Origin: Caldithrix sp.
Lineage (GTDB): Bacteria > Zhuqueibacterota > Zhuqueibacteria > Oceanimicrobiales > Oceanimicrobiaceae
DNA length: 46,450 nucleotides
Direction: 5' to 3'
NCBI GenBank assembly: GCA_004356825.1
Contig: SMXC01000175.1
Location: 1-46,450, forward strand
Part shown: positions 1-7,276 of the stretch, piece by piece
How the letters are laid out: each line of letters starts with the position of its first letter
Position numbering within the stretch: the first letter of the stretch is position 1
Notes under the pieces: generated by a model
Databases searched by the model: none
What the model was told of the DNA's origin: nothing
What the model saw: the letters and a program-made list of their open reading frames with translations, nothing else
Translations under genes and position numbers: made by a program

Positions 1-464
1 AGAAAGATATACAAACTCTCCGATAAAATTGCATTTGCCCAAATCCAAACCGGCCAATAAACACCAATAATGACTAACGTCCAAGGCCACAGCTTCTCTT
101 TAAAAGAGTTAACTATAATTCTATAGATTAAAAAAAACGAAAGTAGATTTAATACTATCTGGAAAATTTGCACTATAAGTATGTTTTCACCTAAAAACCA
201 ATAAAAGACTACGAGAAATAACGGATATAAAGGCTGCCGCATTCTTGTTGGCTTCTCTTCATGATGAGGTTTCCAATCATCATACAAATCAGCATCGACT
301 GCAAATCCATTTCCTTCATAAACATTCCGACTTATAGAAAGATACTCCTTACCGTCTCTAACTCTAAGAGGATCTTGTGATATAATACCGATTATCTGAA
401 TGACAAACGATAGTATTAGAGATAATAGAAACCACCTTTTAATGCGATGTTTCCCTTGTTGCAT
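1..464 (-). CDS. Membrane glycosyltransferase, PMT/GT39-like, 3' end outside window
   Basis: This open frame starts at the ATG whose first base is 464 and runs off the low-coordinate edge, leaving about 154 residues. A GGGAG Shine-Dalgarno sequence sits 6 bases before the ATG. The visible part has an N-terminal membrane helix and a short loop with the acidic RDGKEYL motif. A typical MRQPLYPLFL segment follows, then three more hydrophobic stretches, the last followed by SESLY. This layout (acidic first loop, R-x-PLYPLFL, SE near the fourth helix) is that of polyprenyl-phosphate-sugar dependent transferases of the dolichyl-phosphate mannose/ArnT superfamily. Such enzymes move a sugar from a lipid carrier to a protein, lipid or glycan on the outer face of the inner membrane. 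It is the last visible gene of the polysaccharide locus. Family assignment is reasonable; donor and acceptor are unknown. Confidence 0.6.
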   Translation of the reverse strand, partial: MQQGKHRIKRWFLLSLILSFVIQIIGIISQDPLRVRDGKEYLSISRNVYEGNGFAVDADLYDDWKPHHEEKPTRMRQPLYPLFLVVFYWFLGENILIVQIFQIVLNLLSFFLIYRIIVNSFKEKLWPWTLVIIGVYWPVWIWANAILSESLYIF

Positions 465-567
465 TTCAGACTCCCATGATACAAAGTTCAATTCTACTTC
501 GATTTGTAACTAAATATTCCACAACGGTTTTACTTGTGATGGTGGCACATTAAATCTCCATTAAATC

Positions 568-1620
568 TTAGATAAATCGTTTTATGAGAATCCAATATTT
601 ATCCAAAATTGTATTAACGAGGACGGTACCCACTCTTAAGTATTTATTCTTTATGATAGATTGAGAGTTTGTAAAATTTCCTGATCGAAGAAGTCTTTTA
701 TCGGGAAGTTTTTTTCTTTCAAAAAATTCCTTCCGTTTCTCAAATGTTTTTGGCAGTTCGCGAATCATTGTGGTTATCGCCATAAAATATTCTTTCAGGT
801 TTCCCTTGATGATAACAAAAGGGAAAAAGGCAATCTCATAAAAAACAAGGGCAGGAAAACTCAGAATTATAGTTTTCCATGAATAATTTTTTAATATGAA
901 AACCCACCGATTTTTAACTTGATGTAAAACCACTTTCTTAGAGCGGACACTCGCCGGGTGCAGAACTTTGCTCTTCTTGTCAACTAAGCACTTGTAACCG
1001 GCACCTGTCAGCCGAAACGAATAATCTCCATCGGTCCAGCCAAAAAACATTTGTTCATCAAACAGACCCACTTTGTTGGCGCGGTCGCGGTCGACCAACA
1101 AGGCGGTGCCATTTATAGTTGTGGCGACCGAAACTCTTTCATCTGTCGTTGAACCACTGCCGTTTAGATTTTCGATGAGAGCAGCGCCGACAAAATGAAT
1201 GTGAGTCACTCCGTATTGAACTTTTTGTTCATTCTCAGAATCGACGATTAAAGGCGAGCATGTGGCTGCATCAGGGCTTTCTGTCAACACACCAATTAGA
1301 TTCGAAAGACACTCTTTTGTAACAATCGCATCGTTATCAAGGAGGAGCAAATAACGGTTTTCTGCGTTCTTCAAGGCAAAGTTTCTGGCAATGTTAGGAC
1401 CGCGATTATCAGCCATCTCGTGAACAGAAACATCCTTAAAATGTTTTCGCACATACTCGACGCTTTCATCCGTGGAGGCGTTGTCAATCAGCATGACGTC
1501 ATAATCTGGATAATCAATTTTAAAAATCGCGGCAAGGGTCTTTTCCAAATATTTCGAGCCATTATAATTGATCACGCCAATGGTAACAGAAGGAAATTGA
1601 GAAATTTTAGATGCTTGCAT
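568..1620 (-). CDS. Family 2 glycosyltransferase
   Basis: This 350-residue protein has a GT-A glycosyltransferase domain in its first 230 residues. It opens with the TIGVINYNG nucleotide-binding strand, then LIDNASTDES, the NRGPNIARN segment and the metal-binding LLLLDNDA motif (the DxD equivalent), followed by the FFGWTDGDYSFRL acceptor-side motif with its conserved acidic pair. This is the rhamnosyltransferase-like branch of GT2, which adds one sugar from a nucleotide donor. Near residues 255-285 is a hydrophobic stretch that probably anchors it to the inner membrane. It lies 28 bases after the hexapeptide acyltransferase and before the membrane glycosyltransferase, inside the polysaccharide locus. 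The sugar specificity cannot be read from the sequence. Confidence 0.85.
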   Translation of the reverse strand: MQASKISQFPSVTIGVINYNGSKYLEKTLAAIFKIDYPDYDVMLIDNASTDESVEYVRKHFKDVSVHEMADNRGPNIARNFALKNAENRYLLLLDNDAIVTKECLSNLIGVLTESPDAATCSPLIVDSENEQKVQYGVTHIHFVGAALIENLNGSGSTTDERVSVATTINGTALLVDRDRANKVGLFDEQMFFGWTDGDYSFRLTGAGYKCLVDKKSKVLHPASVRSKKVVLHQVKNRWVFILKNYSWKTIILSFPALVFYEIAFFPFVIIKGNLKEYFMAITTMIRELPKTFEKRKEFFERKKLPDKRLLRSGNFTNSQSIIKNKYLRVGTVLVNTILDKYWILIKRFI

Positions 1621-1648
1621 TCTTTATATTTCTTGTTGAAGCGCTCTC

Positions 1649-2407
1649 TTATTCGCGAATCTTTACCACTTTTGCCGGTGTGCCAACCGCGATCGAAAAA
1701 GGCGGAATTTCAGAGTTTACTAGTGCGCCGGATCCAATAGCGCTGTCATGCCCAATTTTGACTCCGTCGAGAACGGTGACGCGAGCCCCGAGCCAGCAGT
1801 TCTTTTCAAGCAAAACACCTTTGTCTTCAAAAATCGGCTGTTCGGAAATGGGTTTGCCGGTTTTCTCGAGGCTGTAATTCCCACCGCCTACCACGTAACA
1901 ATAGGCCGCAAGCAGCGCGTATTCTTCTAAAACCACTTTGCTTGAAGAAAATATCTCGCAATTAAACCCGATGTTGGCATGATCGTGCAATTCGATATTG
2001 CCATCTTTACAACTCAGGATCGTATTTCTACCCAGGAAAACATTATTGCCAATCGTGATGCCGTCATTAGATGACCCTTTTGCATCGAGGAGACAATTGT
2101 CGTCGATGATAGCATTATTACCGATTTTTATTTTATGTGGATGCCGGAAAACTACGTTAGTGCCAAAAACAACATTCCTTCCGACTTCTCCCAATATTTT
2201 TGGGTAGAGCTTACTTCGTAAAAAAAGCCCAAGCGCTCCGGGAATTGCTGAAATCAGAGTGGTAATCAACTCATACTTGATCAGAATGCCAAAACCAGTT
2301 TTGCCAAGAATGAGATTTTGATACTGACCCAGCTTGGATGACTTTTCATCCTTAATGGTGTTTGCAATCTTGAACTGTTCCGCTTGAGACTGTTTTGTTT
2401 CTACCAT
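1649..2407 (-). CDS. Hexapeptide-repeat acyltransferase
   Basis: This 252-residue protein is a left-handed beta-helix transferase. From about residue 75 it carries imperfect hexapeptide repeats such as IGNNAIIDDN, IGNNVFLGRN and LDGVKIGHDSAIGSGALV, ending in the typical PPFSIAVGTPAKVVKIRE cap of the maltose/galactoside O-acetyltransferase (LbH) group. These enzymes use an acyl-CoA, usually acetyl-CoA, to acylate a sugar hydroxyl or amino group. About 70 residues before the helix are not hexapeptide repeat; part of them (around IKYELITTLISAIPGALGLFLRSKLYP) is hydrophobic and may contact the membrane. It starts 3 bases after the upstream SDR stop codon, so the two are surely co-transcribed. Likely role: O-acetylation of a repeat-unit sugar of the surface polysaccharide. 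Confidence 0.85.
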   Translation of the reverse strand: MVETKQSQAEQFKIANTIKDEKSSKLGQYQNLILGKTGFGILIKYELITTLISAIPGALGLFLRSKLYPKILGEVGRNVVFGTNVVFRHPHKIKIGNNAIIDDNCLLDAKGSSNDGITIGNNVFLGRNTILSCKDGNIELHDHANIGFNCEIFSSSKVVLEEYALLAAYCYVVGGGNYSLEKTGKPISEQPIFEDKGVLLEKNCWLGARVTVLDGVKIGHDSAIGSGALVNSEIPPFSIAVGTPAKVVKIRE

Positions 2408-2410
2408 ATC

Positions 2411-3397
2411 TTAAATTAGATTATTTTCTTTATACCATTTAGCGGTTATTTTTAAGCCTTGCTTGAGCGGAACCTGAGGTTTATATCCCAGTTCCTTTTT
2501 GGCTTTTGAAATATCAAAGGCACGATCTTTCGTGAAAAAGTCCAGACGACGGCGGTAGAGAGGTGGTTCAATTCCCAGCGGCCGGCAAATTGTTTCGCAC
2601 ATTACCGCGGCGATGTAGACCGGTTTTAAGGGTATACTTTTCTTCGGTACCGGCTTATTAAGAGTCTCTGCAATCAGAGCCACCAGTTTTTTTAAGGTCA
2701 TGAACTCTTCGCCACCAACGGTATAAATATTTCCGGAAGCCTCTTTTTTTTGACCGGCAAGAATGATTCCCTGAACCAAATCCTCAACAAAAGTTAAATG
2801 GTAAAGCACGTCGCCCTTGCCGATCATACGGAATTTGCCGTTGTTGATGAATTTGAACAGTTTTAAGAATCTCAAGTCGCCAGGCCCAAAAATCCCCACA
2901 GGGCGCACTACGACGCCATCCAAACCCCGCTCTTTAAAAAACTTTAGAGCGAGTTTTTCACCTTCCATTTTCGATTCCTGATAGTGATCGCCCGGTTGAT
3001 AAGGATCGCTTTCCTTTGCAGGTGGATTCTTGATTTCTCCCTGGACACCGACGGTGCTGCAATGAACGAATCGTTTCACTTTGCTTTGGTTGGCAAACTC
3101 CAGCAGTGCCCTGGTTCCGTCAACATTTACTTTCCAGAACTGCTCTTTGGAAATTCCCTCCTGACGATAAGCCGCTGCGACATGAAAGACCGTGTCGATG
3201 TCTTCTAAAGCGCCGTTAAGCGAGTTTAGGTTTGCCAGGTCACCTACGACCGGCTTAACGCCTAATTTTTCCAGCTCATTGGTCTTACTTGATTTTCTCA
3301 CCAAGGCGCCAACGGAGTAGCCTTTGTCGACTAAGATTCTGCAAAGATGACCGCCAGTAAATCCTGTGGCTCCGGTTACGAATACTTTTTTTTTCAT
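2411..3397 (-). CDS. Extended SDR, NAD(P)-dependent sugar epimerase/reductase
   Basis: A 328-residue extended short-chain dehydrogenase. The N-terminal TGATGFTGGHL is the NAD(P)-binding glycine motif. DIDTVFHVAA and the catalytic YQESK (Tyr-x-x-x-Lys) follow at the expected positions, then VVVRPVGIFGPGD. It resembles dihydroflavonol-reductase-like and hopanoid-associated sugar epimerase (HpnA-like) proteins more than GalE, so 'sugar epimerase' is a working name only. The start ATG has no visible Shine-Dalgarno sequence, but it is preceded by an A-rich leader and an 11-bp hairpin. The acyltransferase follows after 3 bases. In this setting it probably supplies or modifies a nucleotide sugar, though a lipid-type substrate (3-beta-HSD-like) cannot be excluded. 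Confidence 0.75.
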   Translation of the reverse strand: MKKKVFVTGATGFTGGHLCRILVDKGYSVGALVRKSSKTNELEKLGVKPVVGDLANLNSLNGALEDIDTVFHVAAAYRQEGISKEQFWKVNVDGTRALLEFANQSKVKRFVHCSTVGVQGEIKNPPAKESDPYQPGDHYQESKMEGEKLALKFFKERGLDGVVVRPVGIFGPGDLRFLKLFKFINNGKFRMIGKGDVLYHLTFVEDLVQGIILAGQKKEASGNIYTVGGEEFMTLKKLVALIAETLNKPVPKKSIPLKPVYIAAVMCETICRPLGIEPPLYRRRLDFFTKDRAFDISKAKKELGYKPQVPLKQGLKITAKWYKENNLI

Positions 3398-3418
3398 TTT
3401 AGTTATTTTTTTTAATCT

Positions 3419-3446
3419 ATAGTGAACGCTTATGTGCGTTCACTAT
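3419..3446. other. Perfect 11-bp intergenic hairpin between glpD-like gene and SDR
   Basis: The arms ATAGTGAACGC (3419-3429) and GCGTTCACTAT (3436-3446) are perfectly complementary around a 6-base loop. The hairpin lies between the stop of the glycerol-3-phosphate dehydrogenase gene and the start of the next gene. On the transcribed (minus) strand it is followed by an A-rich run, not a U-run, so it is not a canonical intrinsic terminator. It could be an RNA-processing or stability hairpin, or an inverted-repeat protein site. Confidence 0.6.
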
Positions 3447-3467
3447 TATGGAAAATTAAGCTAAATC

Positions 3468-5147
3468 CTAAGGAGCCGGATCGTAAATTTGTTTCGTCTC
3501 TTCGATTTCCGCCTGCCTTTTTTGCTCGTCCCAACCCAGCTCATGACCAACTAAATCAGCACAAACTCGGAGGACGGCATCCTCAGGGCAGCCTGCTGTT
3601 CCAAGTTCGGTGCGCCTTCGCACAACGTCGGCTAATTTGATTGCCATTTCCTCACGAACAGCATAAATAACCTCGGCCTGTAAAATCTCAGAGTCCGGAG
3701 AAATGGGTCGTATAAACTCCTGATTCTCTTCGCCATATTTCAAAATTTCGGGATATTCGGAGCCGTAATTCAAAACCAAATGCTCAATACTATTTTCGCT
3801 TAATCCGTGAGGAGCTTTAGATTTTTCCGCGTCTATAAAATTCTCGAAATTCCCGATATCGCCGCCAAAGATCAAGGTAGTGCAAGTCAAAGATTTGACC
3901 GGGCTTTTTCCCAGTTTCTCAATTGCACAATCCACGGTTTTTACAGCCACATCTCGAGCAGTGGTAAATTTTACGCCCACCACTGAAATAAGGCCTTCTA
4001 CCCCGCTATCTTTGGCGTGATCAATTATTTGGTAATTCTTAAGCAGTCGGACGTCTTCACCAGCTTTCTGGTCCTCATCTGCAGGAAGCATGCCGCCATA
4101 AAAAAAGGCTACATCCTCCCGTCTTAAATCAGCAGGCGGGTAAGCGGCGTTCACTTCATCGAGGAATGTTTGAATATCACTTTCTTTAATTTTAAACTGC
4201 CCCGGTTCACCATCATAATGAACGTGAGTTGTGCCGATTAACGAATACTCTCGCCAAGGCGTAATGAAAAACAGCCGCGATCCTTTACTGAGCAAGGCGT
4301 CCCCATCCCGGAAATCTGACTTGCTCCAAATACCAACGGCATATTTTTCGAACAGTTTTCTTTTTATAACCAGGTTCATTGCCGCGGACAGTTTTATCTT
4401 CGGGCGAGTTAATTTACCGTTGAGGTGAGCTAACACATCATTAAGCCACGGGCCGCCGTTATTGATTACCAGTTTTGCCGAAATCTCAAGTATATCGCCG
4501 GTCAAATTGTCTTTCGCTTTAACTCCCGTCACCCGGCCCTGTTCAGTGATAAAACCTACCATTTCCGTGTAATTGGCCGTGACCGCCCCAGAATTTACAG
4601 CGGAGCGCAAAATTGAAATCAGCATACGCTCGGAATTGTAAACCTGGCAATCATACCAAATAGCGCCGCCAGAGAGGTTTTCCTCATTTATACCCGGAAT
4701 GATTTCCTTGCATTTTTCTTTCGAAATGACTTTGCCGTTAGGGAGCCGTTTCTGCGGGTCGGTTAACCTGTTTCGATCGAAACCAACCAAATCGTTAATG
4801 AAAAGCGCTGCTGCCATCACCTCTCTTCCTTTGAGAGCGTGGCCGTAGGTGGGTATAATGCACGGCAGAGGATGCACCAAATGGGGAGCGATGCGCATCA
4901 AAATGGTTCGCTCTGCAATGGATTCGCGCATGCGCTTGAAGTCCGCCTGCTGCAAATACCGTAAACCGCCGTGAATAATTTTCAAGCTGTTAGATGATGT
5001 TGCGGAGCCAAAATCGTTCTTTTCAATCAGCGCGACTGACAGACCGCGAAGGGCAGCATCCCAGGCGGCACAAACACCGTAAATTCCACCGCCGATAATG
5101 AGAACATCAAATTGTTTCCCTCGTAACTGAGCAAGATCCCTTTTCAT
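3468..5147 (-). CDS. glpD: FAD-dependent glycerol-3-phosphate dehydrogenase
   Basis: This 559-residue protein is the length of GlpD. The N-terminal FDVLIIGGGIYGVCAAWDAA is a Rossmann FAD-binding motif, followed by the conserved SSNSLKIIHGGLRYL segment that places FAD and substrate in the GlpD/GlpA family. The GGPWLNDV and VGVKFTTARDVA motifs also fit, and the last about 130 residues match the DAO C-terminal helical domain. The enzyme oxidises sn-glycerol 3-phosphate to dihydroxyacetone phosphate at the membrane and feeds electrons to quinone. It is an odd neighbour among polysaccharide genes. It has about 220 noncoding bases before it and a hairpin after it, with no glpK or glpF nearby. It may be an independent insertion, or it may process glycerol phosphate for a polymer or lipid. 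Family assignment is firm, local role uncertain. Confidence 0.88.
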   Translation of the reverse strand: MKRDLAQLRGKQFDVLIIGGGIYGVCAAWDAALRGLSVALIEKNDFGSATSSNSLKIIHGGLRYLQQADFKRMRESIAERTILMRIAPHLVHPLPCIIPTYGHALKGREVMAAALFINDLVGFDRNRLTDPQKRLPNGKVISKEKCKEIIPGINEENLSGGAIWYDCQVYNSERMLISILRSAVNSGAVTANYTEMVGFITEQGRVTGVKAKDNLTGDILEISAKLVINNGGPWLNDVLAHLNGKLTRPKIKLSAAMNLVIKRKLFEKYAVGIWSKSDFRDGDALLSKGSRLFFITPWREYSLIGTTHVHYDGEPGQFKIKESDIQTFLDEVNAAYPPADLRREDVAFFYGGMLPADEDQKAGEDVRLLKNYQIIDHAKDSGVEGLISVVGVKFTTARDVAVKTVDCAIEKLGKSPVKSLTCTTLIFGGDIGNFENFIDAEKSKAPHGLSENSIEHLVLNYGSEYPEILKYGEENQEFIRPISPDSEILQAEVIYAVREEMAIKLADVVRRRTELGTAGCPEDAVLRVCADLVGHELGWDEQKRQAEIEETKQIYDPAP

Positions 5148-5232
5148 TCGAGCTACTTTCTCTGCCTTCCAAATATTTTTCCGTTAATCCCATCGATGCT
5201 GTTTTTTCGTTTAAGGCCTAACTTAAACTATA

Positions 5233-5347
5233 TTCGTGCTTGTGAGGCGTTGCTTCTGCCTGGCCCAAGACCCTTTTACCAAGGAAATTTTCAGGTCTGC
5301 TACTCAGCAGGATTACTTCGCTGACAAACGCTCACAAAGACTTCGAA
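5233..5347. repeat. Imperfect palindromic intergenic element (MITE/REP-like candidate)
   Basis: The 220-base gap between the methyltransferase and glpD holds a region with imperfect inverted ends. On the minus strand it begins TTCGAAGTCTTTGTGAGCG and ends with CGCCTCACAAGCACGAA, so TTTGTGAG-GCGTT-like sequence appears inverted at both edges about 115 bases apart. An internal CTGCT-GAGT-AGCAG hairpin is also present. Non-coding DNA with terminal inverted ends of this size fits a small dispersed element or a structured RNA. No second copy is visible in this window, so the repeat label is tentative. Confidence 0.35.
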
Positions 5348-5368
5348 TAGTAACATATCAGTCGGGCA

Positions 5369-6175
5369 CTATTTTGTTGCAAATGCCATCAAATGCCAAC
5401 CGGTGCTGCGCGTAATCGACTTGGGAATCACGTTAAAACCCGGTACAAAAATTTGATTAAAAACTATTGCTTTTAAACCTTTTTGCAACCTGGATTTTAC
5501 CGGAAACCTTTCCGGCACTAACCTCACTTGAGTAAAAGGTTTAAGCAATTCCGTAAATTCACTCTGAGAATATTTTTTCAGAACCGGTGCGTCTTCATGC
5601 TCCAAAGAAATGCCAAACTTTTCGGACATAAAATTCAGCCAAGAATTTCGGTTGTAAACCATCATAATAACCTCTCCTCCCGGTTTGACGACCCGGTGTA
5701 GCTCGCTGACTAATTTCTGCGCATTCGAAGTGTACTGAATCACGCCATGCGCATAAACGATATCGAAGCTATTGTCGCCAAATTCCAATTCTTCGCCATT
5801 TCCTAAACGGAGATCGCCTTGCAAACCCTCGTGTTCAAAATATTTCTTAGCTAAATCTATCGATTGCCCGGCTAAATCCATCCCGGTTACCTGAGCACCG
5901 CCTCTGGCAAATCTAACTAAATCAATGGCAACACCGCAGCCTACCTCGAGTAACTTTTTCCCTTTGTAACCATTGAAGTTTACCAAGCTGGGCAGATATC
6001 GTAATTTATCAAACCGATATTCATCTAAATCGGCAAAGAACCCTCGGGTTCCGATGGGGTGTTTAGCCAGCTCCAAATCGTGGATATGTTCATTCCAATA
6101 TTCGGCGATTTCCCTCAAAAGAGGATCTGTCAATTTCAATCTTGGTTCCTTAACCGTTTCAGCAGTTGCAGTCAT
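5369..6175 (-). CDS. Class I SAM-dependent methyltransferase
   Basis: A 268-residue protein with a Rossmann methyltransferase core. LLEVGCGVAIDL is motif I (SAM binding), GMDLAGQSIDLA holds the acidic residue for the ribose, FDIVYAHGVIQY is motif IV and VKPGGEVIMMVYNR is the post-motif strand. The order and spacing fit the Methyltransf_11 group of small-molecule and sugar methyltransferases. About 70 residues precede the core and about 90 follow it; these probably define the substrate. It starts 21 bases after the radical SAM gene's stop, so the two are probably made together. A role in O- or N-methylation of a polysaccharide sugar or aglycone is inferred from context only. Confidence 0.8.
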   Translation of the reverse strand: MTATAETVKEPRLKLTDPLLREIAEYWNEHIHDLELAKHPIGTRGFFADLDEYRFDKLRYLPSLVNFNGYKGKKLLEVGCGVAIDLVRFARGGAQVTGMDLAGQSIDLAKKYFEHEGLQGDLRLGNGEELEFGDNSFDIVYAHGVIQYTSNAQKLVSELHRVVKPGGEVIMMVYNRNSWLNFMSEKFGISLEHEDAPVLKKYSQSEFTELLKPFTQVRLVPERFPVKSRLQKGLKAIVFNQIFVPGFNVIPKSITRSTGWHLMAFATK

Positions 6176-6196
6176 TATTTCTCCACAATTATCAGA

Positions 6197-7276
6197 TTAG
6201 AATAATTTCGCGCCATTCAGAATTGGGCGCACAAGTTTAAAAAAACGTTTCAGGCTTAAGTCAGAAACAGCGACATTCATATTCCCCAGGGTTTCAAACA
6301 GATAACTTGATTTTACATTTGCCTCTTTTTCTTGTCGTAGATTGTTGGCAATTTGACCGAACCAGATCTTTTCAAAGGTATTTTCCCGAAAATCGCCTAT
6401 TTGATTATCCTTGGCAGGGCAGGTAAAAATTCTGCCATAGGGATCAATCTGCACAAAAGAAAAACCCGAGATTGAACGGTACTTTTGCAGCGATTCAGGA
6501 TTTGCAACATAGTCTTGCAAAGCTTGATAATATTCAATCGACCCGGTCAATAAGTGACTGAAAGATTTTACCAACAATTCCATTTGCTCAACAAAGACAT
6601 GTCGGTTTTGCTGGCCCAGCAGTAAAGATTCGTCAAAAATAAAATTGGCATTTTTAAGTAGTTGAGCCAGTTGAAAACTAAAACCTTCGATGCCTTTACG
6701 ATTAGCCAATTTTGCAAGCGGTACTATTTGATCCACATTCTTACAGCTAATCGTTGCTTTTATAAAAATTCTCGGATTGCCATTGCGACGCATTGACTTT
6801 AAATTATCAATCGCAGCTAATGCCAAATCGAAGTATCCGTTAAGACCACGAATTTCATCATTTAAATCTGCCTCAGCCGCATCTATTGAAATGTAAATCG
6901 TATCGAGCTTTGTATCCACCAACTCCCGAGCGCGACGTTCGGTTATGAGTAGACCGTTCGTGACTAAAGCGGTTGAAAGGCCATATTTTTTTGCATAACT
7001 CAGCAGCTCCGCTAAATCCTTTCTCAACAAAGGCTCGCCGCCGGTGAAATATAAATTCAACAGCCCGGAGCGGGCAAGCTGCTGAATCAGACTCTTGCCC
7101 TGCGCAGTACTAAGTATTTTTGAATCAGACTTTTCCTTCCAATGTAAACACGTCAAACATTTCGCGTTACAAGTATTGATAATTTCCCATTCGGCCTTGA
7201 CCGGTCCAGTGGTTGGAATTTCTGCGCCACGGTTAAACCTCAACAAATTCGCTAGATGTTTGAATGGCTTTCTCAT
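6197..7276 (-). CDS. Radical SAM protein with short C-terminal Cys motif
   Basis: This 359-residue protein carries the radical SAM [4Fe-4S] motif C36-x3-C40-x2-C43 in NTCNAKCLTCLHW, followed by YFTGGEPLLRKDL (the GGEP motif that contacts SAM). A TIM-barrel-like region comes next. The C-terminal part has QIDPYGRIFTCPA and IGDF...FEKIW, as in SPASM/twitch proteins, but only one of the usual auxiliary-cluster cysteines is obvious, so the auxiliary cluster may be reduced or absent. Its start overlaps the end of asnB by 44 bases; a GAGGGG stretch 9 bases upstream can serve as ribosome site. Family members activate SAM to a 5'-deoxyadenosyl radical. The substrate is unknown; the position next to asnB and a methyltransferase suggests sugar or peptide tailoring. 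Confidence 0.82.
   Translation of the reverse strand: MRKPFKHLANLLRFNRGAEIPTTGPVKAEWEIINTCNAKCLTCLHWKEKSDSKILSTAQGKSLIQQLARSGLLNLYFTGGEPLLRKDLAELLSYAKKYGLSTALVTNGLLITERRARELVDTKLDTIYISIDAAEADLNDEIRGLNGYFDLALAAIDNLKSMRRNGNPRIFIKATISCKNVDQIVPLAKLANRKGIEGFSFQLAQLLKNANFIFDESLLLGQQNRHVFVEQMELLVKSFSHLLTGSIEYYQALQDYVANPESLQKYRSISGFSFVQIDPYGRIFTCPAKDNQIGDFRENTFEKIWFGQIANNLRQEKEANVKSSYLFETLGNMNVAVSDLSLKRFFKLVRPILNGAKLF

Noticed and set aside
1420-1877. Plus-strand open frames opposite the GT2 and acyltransferase genes
   Set aside because: They mirror strong coding frames on the minus strand, have no family motifs and no ribosome site.
3419-3446. Hairpin as an intrinsic terminator for glpD
   Set aside because: The stem is perfect, but on the transcribed strand an A-rich run follows it instead of a U-run.
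5233-5347. Short protein frame in the methyltransferase-glpD gap
   Set aside because: A frame of about 37 codons exists but no start codon with a ribosome site follows the preceding stop; the DNA looks palindromic and noncoding.
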